Shown here one piece after another: positions 6,949 to 11,055 of a DNA stretch of 11,055 bases (position 1 is the stretch's first letter; every line of letters begins with the position of its first letter). Made by a program: the position numbers and the translations under genes. This DNA is from Acidobacteriota bacterium (lineage in GTDB: Bacteria; Acidobacteriota; Thermoanaerobaculia; Multivoradales; JAHEKO01). The notes beneath the pieces were generated by a model. The model saw only the letters and a program-made list of their open reading frames with translations. It was not told where the DNA came from and did no database searches. The stretch spans positions 1 to 11,055 of the forward strand of contig SBFI01000219.1 of assembly GCA_006227875.1 (NCBI GenBank), in the 5' to 3' direction.

Positions 6949-6957
6949 CCCAGAGTC

Positions 6958-7401
6958 ATGTCGAACAAAAAGCCCGAGCCGACGGACGCCGAGCACCCAC
7001 TGCGTCGCTTTACCGATGAGACGGGGCGACTCGAGACCGTCATCAGCTCCGACGCCAACCTCAAAGGCAACCTGGAGACCGCTTCGAGTCTCGAGCTGCG
7101 GGGAAAGATCGAGGGTGACTGTACGATCGGCGGTATCTTGTGGGTGTGTGAGGGTGGCGGCATCAGCGGTGCGGTCACCGTCGAGGCCGCGGTACTGGAA
7201 GGCGAGGTCCGCGGCAACATCCAGGCGAAGGAGCGTGTCGAGTTACGCCCGGGGTCCTCTCTCCGGGGCAATATCGACGCCGGCTCGCTGGCCATCGCGG
7301 AGGGCGCCTTCTATCAGGGCAAGGTGAAGATGAGCAGCCCCGAGACCTCCGAACCCATCACCTTTCAAGAGAAACGCAAACCCGCCCCCGAGGACGACTA
7401 G
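6958..7401 (+). CDS. bactofilin (polymer-forming cytoskeletal protein)
   Basis: Bactofilins are small proteins that polymerise without nucleotide into filaments, often attached to the inner membrane, and guide local cell-wall synthesis, shape or polarity. This one has 147 residues. The central beta-helix spans about 25-127, with short repeated strands such as VISSDANLKGNLE, SLELRGKIEGDC, VEAAVLEGEVRGNI and LAIAEGAFYQGKV. The regular V-x-G-x-I/V turn pattern is typical of the family. The tails are polar: a charged N-terminus (1-24) and a Pro/Glu/Asp-rich C-terminus (128-147). Domain and length fit a normal family member. ATG 6958 is set by GGAGGGA 9 nt upstream. It is transcribed alone, divergent from the PD40 gene and convergent with the OmpW-like gene. 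No peptidase or cell-wall enzyme lies beside it to suggest a particular client. Confidence 0.93.
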   Translation: MSNKKPEPTDAEHPLRRFTDETGRLETVISSDANLKGNLETASSLELRGKIEGDCTIGGILWVCEGGGISGAVTVEAAVLEGEVRGNIQAKERVELRPGSSLRGNIDAGSLAIAEGAFYQGKVKMSSPETSEPITFQEKRKPAPEDD

Positions 7402-7429
7402 GTCTCCCGCGGACCGCTTTCTCCGATCC

Positions 7430-7449
7430 AGAGCCTCTTGAAAGGCTCT
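7430..7449. terminator. hairpin between convergent bactofilin and OmpW-like genes
   Basis: AGAGCCT at 7430-7436 pairs with AGGCTCT at 7443-7449 around a 6-nt loop (CTTGAA). It lies 28 nt after the bactofilin stop, and its right arm runs into the stop codon of the OmpW-like gene. It could act on both strands. No U-tract follows on either strand, so this is a tentative call. Confidence 0.35.
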
Positions 7450-8101
7450 AGAACCGGTAGGTCACCCCAAGAGTCAGGTAGAGGGGGTCGACATCCACCG
7501 ATCTCGACTCGCCCTCCGGGTTCTTGAAATCGGTCGAGCCTTTCATCCATCTGATCTCGCCATTGAACGCCCACTTGCCCGTCTCGGTCAGATTGACGTC
7601 GAGGCCAAGGGTGGCTCCCCAGGCATAGTCGTCATCGACACTCAAAGTCTCCCGTCCAAAGTCGGGATCGTCCAGCACCACATCGTCGTAGAAGACCCAC
7701 GCCAGAGCCGGCCCGATGTAGAAATCCGTCTTGCCACCCGACCCCAGGTGGTAGTTGACCCCCAGGATCACGGGAGTGATGCGGAAAGGCGATTCGAGTT
7801 CCAGACGGATAGGCGGCTCTTCGATCACCACCTCGACATCGGGCTCGCTCCACAGCACTCCGAACTCGATCCCGATGCGGCTGGAGACCATCCGCTCGAT
7901 CTGCAGCCCAAAGCCAAAACTGCTGTTGAACTCGGCTGTTATGACCTCGTCGCCGTCGACCTCGCGGAAATCACCTTGCGGGCTCGACCACGCCGCCTGC
8001 AGGCGAATCCTCCACGGCTCAGCGGCTTCGGCCGGTGTGACCAGAATCTGTCCGAAGCTCAAGGTCACCAAGCCGACCGCCAGCACGCCCCATCTCCTCA
8101 T
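7448..8101 (-). CDS. OmpW-like outer-membrane beta-barrel protein
   Basis: A 217-residue exported protein. Residues 1-26 are a signal peptide (MRRW start, hydrophobic core, cleavage after AEA). The mature part is built of alternating amphipathic strands separated by acidic loops: early strand WRIRLQAAWSSPQGDF, then FGFGLQIERMVSSRIGIEFG, ITPVILGVNYHLG, FYIGPALAWVFY and AWGATLGLDVNL. It ends in LYLTLGVTYRF, with the terminal aromatic residue that the BAM machinery recognises. Length and the GVNYHL/YIGPALAW pattern fit the eight-stranded OmpW family, small barrels thought to pass hydrophobic compounds. ATG 8101 has AAAGGAG 6 nt upstream. It lies 154 bp downstream of the radical SAM gene on the same strand and may be co-transcribed or have its own promoter. 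A general OmpA/OprF-like eight-strand barrel is the alternative. Confidence 0.85.
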   Translation of the reverse strand: MRRWGVLAVGLVTLSFGQILVTPAEAAEPWRIRLQAAWSSPQGDFREVDGDEVITAEFNSSFGFGLQIERMVSSRIGIEFGVLWSEPDVEVVIEEPPIRLELESPFRITPVILGVNYHLGSGGKTDFYIGPALAWVFYDDVVLDDPDFGRETLSVDDDYAWGATLGLDVNLTETGKWAFNGEIRWMKGSTDFKNPEGESRSVDVDPLYLTLGVTYRF

Positions 8102-8107
8102 CGGTGT

Positions 8108-8114
8108 CTCCTTT
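8108..8114 (-). promoter_or_regulatory. ribosome binding site of the OmpW-like gene
   Basis: AAAGGAG on the minus strand, 6 nt before ATG at 8101. It is the strongest Shine-Dalgarno match in this part of the window. Confidence 0.8.
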
Positions 8115-8154
8115 CTCTGCCGATCTCTTGGAACAGACGGGTTGTCTTCCGCCT

Positions 8155-8170
8155 TCTCTCGTTAGAGAGA
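8155..8170. other. short hairpin between the radical SAM and OmpW-like genes
   Basis: TCTCTC at 8155-8160 and GAGAGA at 8165-8170 form a six-pair stem with a GTTA loop. It lies in the 154-bp gap and could end radical SAM transcription or shape the OmpW leader. There is no U-tract, and nothing else recognisable lies in the gap. Confidence 0.25.
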
Positions 8171-8255
8171 TCTACGACGGCGAATCCTTCGAGCAAACGG
8201 CAGGGTTCCACCGGAATCGGGAGAAACCGCTCGAGTGCGAGTAGATGGACTGCGA

Positions 8256-9629
8256 TCAAGCGGCCGAAGCGTAGTCCCGCCAGGCGTTGCGCACCCCTTT
8301 GTACGCCCGGTAGGACTTGGCCAGGGTGCTCGGCAGCTCCCTGAGCGGGTACTTGGCCAGAAAGGCGAGCCCTTTCGCGGGTGGGATCGCGGTGATGTAG
8401 AGACGGTTGAGCTCCTCGTAGAACTCCTTCAGGGGCAACCTCGTGGGCAGCAAGGTATGCAGAAAGTCGAAGTACCGGGTGTCGTGGGTCAGCATCTGGT
8501 CCTTGACCATCTCGTAGAGATCGGTCCCCGGCAGCGGCGTCAGGACCGCAAAGGAGGCGAACTTGAGCTCCAGCCGGCGACAGTAGCGCCTCATGGCCGC
8601 GAAATCCTCTCTGTCGAAGTCGGGTCGGACGATAAACGAAGCGTAGACGTCGATGCCGAGCTCGTTGAGAATCCTCGCCGCGGCTTCGTTGTCCTCGACC
8701 GTCGAATCCTTGTTGATGTATTCCAGATCTTCCGCTCGGCACGACTCGAAGCCGACAAAGATGCGCTCGAGACCGACGTCGCGCCACATATGCAACAGAT
8801 CGGGGTGCCTGGCGACGGTGTCGCTGCGACCATAGAGAAAGTAGCGTTTGTCGAGTCCCGCCTCCTCGATCAGGTGGGCGAGCTTCTTCATCCGGCCGTA
8901 ATCCAGCAATGACTCGTCATCGGCGAAGAAGACAAACTCCTCGTCGATGGTGGCGAGCTCCTCGACTACCTTCTCGGGCTTTCTTCTGAAGTAATGGCCG
9001 CCGGCCAGTTTCCACAGCGCACAGAAGTTACACCGGTAGGGACAGCCCTTCGAAGTGCGAATCGATGCCAGGGGTTTCATGTACTCGGAGTAGTACTCGC
9101 CCCGGATGGGCGCGGTGCAGGTTCGATCCGGAAACGGGAAAGCATCGAGATCGATGTCGTGTGGGCCGCCCTCGCCGACCCCCTTCTCACCCATGCTCAG
9201 TTCCACGCCCGGAATGTCGGAGAATCCTCCACCACGCTCGAGGCGCCGGACCAGCTCCCTGAACGGAACGACTCCCTCGCCGGCAACGACGACATCGATC
9301 GAGGGTGACTCGAAGTCCTCTGGGGCCACCGTGGCGTGATGTCCCCCGACCACAGTGAGCACCTCCGGCTTCCAGCTCTTGATCTCCCGGCAGAGCTCCC
9401 TGACGACGCTGACGTGAACCGTGTAGCCGGTGACCCCGACGACGTCGGGCTGGAACTCTTGAAAGACGGCTCGAACATCGTGATCGAGCCGTTGGTCGTG
9501 GATCCTCACATCGTGATCACTCGCCACCCCGGCAGCGAGGTACTCGAGGGCCAGCGGCTCGAAGAGAAAGACATCCTCCCCACCCAGCGTGAGGGGCGCC
9601 TTGGCCGGTTCAATCAGGAGGACTTTCAT
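8256..9629 (-). CDS. B12-binding radical SAM enzyme, HpnR-like
   Basis: A 457-residue cobalamin-binding radical SAM protein. The N-terminal B12-binding fold (about 1-140) starts MKVLLIEPAK and includes PDVVGVTGYT and LTVVGGHHATVAP. The CxxxCxxC cluster motif is Cys196-Cys200-Cys203 (SKGCPYRCNFC), followed by a radical SAM barrel with VFFADDES, GLERIFVGFES and LTPLPGTDLYE. Class B enzymes of this kind methylate or rearrange unactivated carbons. The overall pattern resembles the hopanoid C-3 methylase HpnR as I recall it, but the substrate here is not known and neither HpnR function nor a lipid substrate is claimed. ATG 9629 is chosen: it overlaps the stop of the upstream gene as ATGA, and GGAG lies 8 nt before it. 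A longer frame would add 13 residues. The C-terminal region (about 390-457) is rich in Leu, Tyr and Arg and may contact a membrane or substrate. Confidence 0.92.
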   Translation of the reverse strand: MKVLLIEPAKAPLTLGGEDVFLFEPLALEYLAAGVASDHDVRIHDQRLDHDVRAVFQEFQPDVVGVTGYTVHVSVVRELCREIKSWKPEVLTVVGGHHATVAPEDFESPSIDVVVAGEGVVPFRELVRRLERGGGFSDIPGVELSMGEKGVGEGGPHDIDLDAFPFPDRTCTAPIRGEYYSEYMKPLASIRTSKGCPYRCNFCALWKLAGGHYFRRKPEKVVEELATIDEEFVFFADDESLLDYGRMKKLAHLIEEAGLDKRYFLYGRSDTVARHPDLLHMWRDVGLERIFVGFESCRAEDLEYINKDSTVEDNEAAARILNELGIDVYASFIVRPDFDREDFAAMRRYCRRLELKFASFAVLTPLPGTDLYEMVKDQMLTHDTRYFDFLHTLLPTRLPLKEFYEELNRLYITAIPPAKGLAFLAKYPLRELPSTLAKSYRAYKGVRNAWRDYASAA

Positions 9630-10224
9630 GACAACGACTCCGCGCGACGTTTTATACCCAGCAGGCACTTGCGCATCATGATGATCTCGAAAGCGTCGAG
9701 GACCAGGCGGGAGCGCATCCCTGCGGTCCCTACCCTCAAACGCGTCACCAGGCGGGTCTTGTCCGCAGCCGTCTCATACAGACCCCACGCCCAGGTGGCT
9801 CGGGTGTCGCCCTGAAAGACCAGCAACAACTGTCCGGGGGGCTCTAGAATCTCCACCTTGGCCTCGGCATCGTGGCTCAGAGGCATCAAGTCGCCTACAC
9901 GGAGCTCCTGGAGCTCGGGGATGATCCGCTCGGCGCTGGGGATACCGTCGTTGTCGAGACGGTCCCAGCTGTAGAACCCGGCCCCCGCCGGTAGCCCATC
10001 TGGACGAGCCAGGGCCAGATCTCTTCGCGACTGGCAGCGATCGTCACCGCCCGTGTGGCGTCGAACACGGGCCTGGCGACTATGTCGTCGCCGGGCATCG
10101 GGCGGGCGATCTCCTCGTCGGTAGCACCCCAGGTCAGAGCCCACGGCCGGTAGACCGACCAGAACAGGATGATGGCCAAGAAAAGTATGAAGCCGACGAG
10201 GACCGCGGTCTTCTTGGGGCTCAT
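9626..10224 (-). pseudogene. membrane-anchored SRPBCC-like protein split by a one-base frameshift
   Basis: Two minus-strand frames together make one protein of 199 residues. The first (from ATG 10224) encodes a membrane anchor (about 8-27) and the start of the domain, up to PWLVQMGYRRG (residues 71-81). It then runs into meaningless sequence and stops at 9895. The second frame continues the domain with AGFYSWDRLDN, IPSAERIIPELQEL, RVGDLMPL and TRATWAWGLYE, and stops at 9626. The join lies in a run of five C at 9982-9986 (G on the coding strand). One extra G would restore the frame and give exactly 200 codons. The domain resembles SRPBCC/polyketide-cyclase-like proteins that often carry EEVWPWLVQ and GxYSxD motifs. 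The break may be a sequencing error, a real recent mutation or, less likely, frameshifting. The stop overlaps the radical SAM start (ATGA), so the two were translated as a unit. Start is supported by GGGGGAGG 6 nt upstream. Confidence 0.75.
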
Positions 10225-10230
10225 GGCGAG

Positions 10231-10238
10231 CCTCCCCC
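10231..10238 (-). promoter_or_regulatory. ribosome binding site of the SRPBCC-like gene
   Basis: GGGGGAGG on the minus strand, 6 nt before ATG at 10224. A strong site on a gene that is frameshifted downstream suggests the lesion is recent or artefactual. Confidence 0.75.
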
Positions 10239-10283
10239 TATAGAATAGTACGCACTGGCTCCCTCTGCGTTTCGATCTATAGG
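10237..10283. promoter_or_regulatory. inverted repeat in the divergent intergenic region
   Basis: CCTATAG at 10237-10243 and CTATAGG at 10277-10283 are perfect 7-bp inverted copies about 40 bp apart. They lie between the SRPBCC-like gene (-) and the BI-1 gene (+). They could be operator half-sites or a chance AT-rich pair. The TATAG cores also resemble -10 elements, but no convincing -35 is present. Confidence 0.2.
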
Positions 10284-10320
10284 TGACGAAGGATCCGGAG
10301 CCCCTAGCGGTAGCCGACGG

Positions 10321-10326
10321 AAGGAG
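10321..10326 (+). promoter_or_regulatory. ribosome binding site of the BI-1/YccA gene
   Basis: AAGGAG (within GGAAGGAG) lies 10 nt before GTG 10337. The earlier in-frame GTG at 10283 has no such site, so the later start is preferred. Confidence 0.7.
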
Positions 10327-10336
10327 AAACCGAATC

Positions 10337-11038
10337 GTGAATCAGACGACTCCCGCAGCGCACTTCCAGACCCCCGTGATCGAGCTCGGTGTCGACCGCC
10401 GCGCCGCGTTTATAACCCGCACGTACGCGCATCTGTTCGGCGCCATCCTGGCCTTTGCCGGGATCGAGATCTACCTCTTCTCTTCAGGGCTCGCCGAGCG
10501 GCTTGCCGCCAGCATGCTGAGCGTCTCCTGGCTCTGGATCCTGGGTGGCTTTATCGTCGTCGGCTGGCTGGCCAGCCGGGCGGCCCACACCGCCAGCTCC
10601 CCGGGGGCGCAGTACGCGGCTCTGGCCGGGTATGTCATTGCCAACGCCATCATTTTTGTACCGCTGCTCTACATCGCCCAGACCGTGGCGCCGGGTGCCA
10701 TCCAGAGTGCGGCTCTCGCGACCCTGGTCGGATTCGGTGGGCTGACCCTGGTGGCCTTCGTCACTCGTAAGGACTTCTCATTCCTGGGCGCACTGCTCAA
10801 GTGGGGGTTCATCGTCGCCCTCATCCTGATCGTGGCCGGGGTTCTGTTCGGTTTCGAGCTGGGGACCTTCTTCTCGGTGGCGATGATCGCCCTGGCCGGT
10901 GGCGCGGTGCTCTACGACACCTCGAACGTGCTCCACCACTTCCCCGAGGATAGACACGTGGGAGCGGCGCTCGAACTCTTCGCCTCCATTGCCCTGATGT
11001 TCTGGTATGTCCTGCGCCTCTTTATCAGCCGGGACTGA
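10337..11038 (+). CDS. Bax inhibitor-1/YccA family membrane protein
   Basis: A 233-residue protein with seven hydrophobic helices near 33-50, 63-79, 95-118, 124-144, 149-172, 177-194 and 209-230, matching the BI-1/YccA (TMBIM) family. Bacterial members include E. coli YccA, which modulates FtsH, and Bacillus YetJ, a pH-sensitive calcium leak channel. The family motif after helix 6 is present as LYDTSNVLHHF (192-202), with Asp194 as the first acid of the YetJ di-aspartyl sensor. In the last helix the position that holds the second Asp in YetJ-like proteins appears as Ser217 (LELFASIALMFWYVLRLF), with Glu213 one turn earlier. The GTG start at 10337 is supported by AAGGAG 10 nt upstream; starting at GTG 10283 would add 18 polar residues. 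It stands alone, divergent from the SRPBCC-like gene with 112 bp between. No partner protease gene is in the window. Confidence 0.93.
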   Translation: MNQTTPAAHFQTPVIELGVDRRAAFITRTYAHLFGAILAFAGIEIYLFSSGLAERLAASMLSVSWLWILGGFIVVGWLASRAAHTASSPGAQYAALAGYVIANAIIFVPLLYIAQTVAPGAIQSAALATLVGFGGLTLVAFVTRKDFSFLGALLKWGFIVALILIVAGVLFGFELGTFFSVAMIALAGGAVLYDTSNVLHHFPEDRHVGAALELFASIALMFWYVLRLFISRD

Positions 11039-11055
11039 AGGGTAGCCCGACCCGC

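Noticed and set aside
6756..6957. Sigma-70 promoters in the divergent PD40/bactofilin region
   Set aside because: TAGATA- and GATAGT-like hexamers occur, but none has an acceptable -35 at 16-18 bp, so no promoter is called.
8098..8787. Open minus-strand frame inside and beyond the radical SAM gene
   Set aside because: It is an alternate frame of a well-supported gene, with an arginine-rich and unpatterned translation.
9979..9990. Programmed -1 frameshifting in the SRPBCC-like gene
   Set aside because: The G-run would allow a -1 slip, but the site (CGG CGG GGG CCG) is not a classical slippery heptamer, and I noticed no strong downstream structure. Error or mutation is simpler.

Overview
The window is GC-rich and densely coded. 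It comes from a Gram-negative bacterium with an outer membrane: it encodes an OmpW-like barrel, a lipid A-type acyltransferase, a bactofilin and exported beta-propeller repeats. The mix of protein types would fit an uncultured lineage such as Acidobacteriota, but no marker gene here proves this. I saw no rRNA, tRNA, CRISPR array, insertion sequence or phage gene.

Region 1 (about 55-4989, + strand) is the main item: a tight five-gene operon encoding an unusually long acyl carrier protein, a fused double-hotdog dehydratase, a complete KAS II ketosynthase, a second ketosynthase without its nucleophilic cysteine, and an LpxL/HtrB-type acyltransferase. The last four genes are 3 nt apart or overlap. 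Gene content and order recall the rhizobial acpXL-fabZXL-fabF2XL-fabF1XL-adh2XL-lpxXL cluster, which builds a very-long-chain fatty acid on a dedicated carrier and transfers it to lipid A. The ACP's helix II region also resembles AcpXL. My reading is that the carrier holds the chain, the KS pair extends it, the fused dehydratase removes water, and the acyltransferase hands the product to a lipid at the inner membrane. No ketoreductase or enoyl reductase lies in the window. They may be upstream, or the housekeeping FabG/FabI may serve.

Region 2 (4888-6755, - strand) has a signal-peptide PD40 propeller protein and a membrane J-domain protein. The 3' end of the J-domain gene overlaps the acyltransferase gene tail to tail by 102 bp. 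Region 3 (6958-8101) has a bactofilin on the + strand, divergent from the PD40 gene and convergent with an OmpW-like gene. Region 4 (8256-10224, - strand) is a two-gene unit: a membrane-anchored SRPBCC-like protein broken by a one-base frameshift, joined by an ATGA overlap to a B12-binding radical SAM enzyme. Region 5 (10337-11038, +) is a seven-helix Bax inhibitor-1/YccA protein.

No gene-free stretch exceeds 300 bp. The largest gaps are 6756-6957 (divergent), 8102-8255, 5767-5891 and 10225-10336 (divergent). They hold ribosome binding sites and weak inverted repeats, but no convincing sigma-70 promoter.
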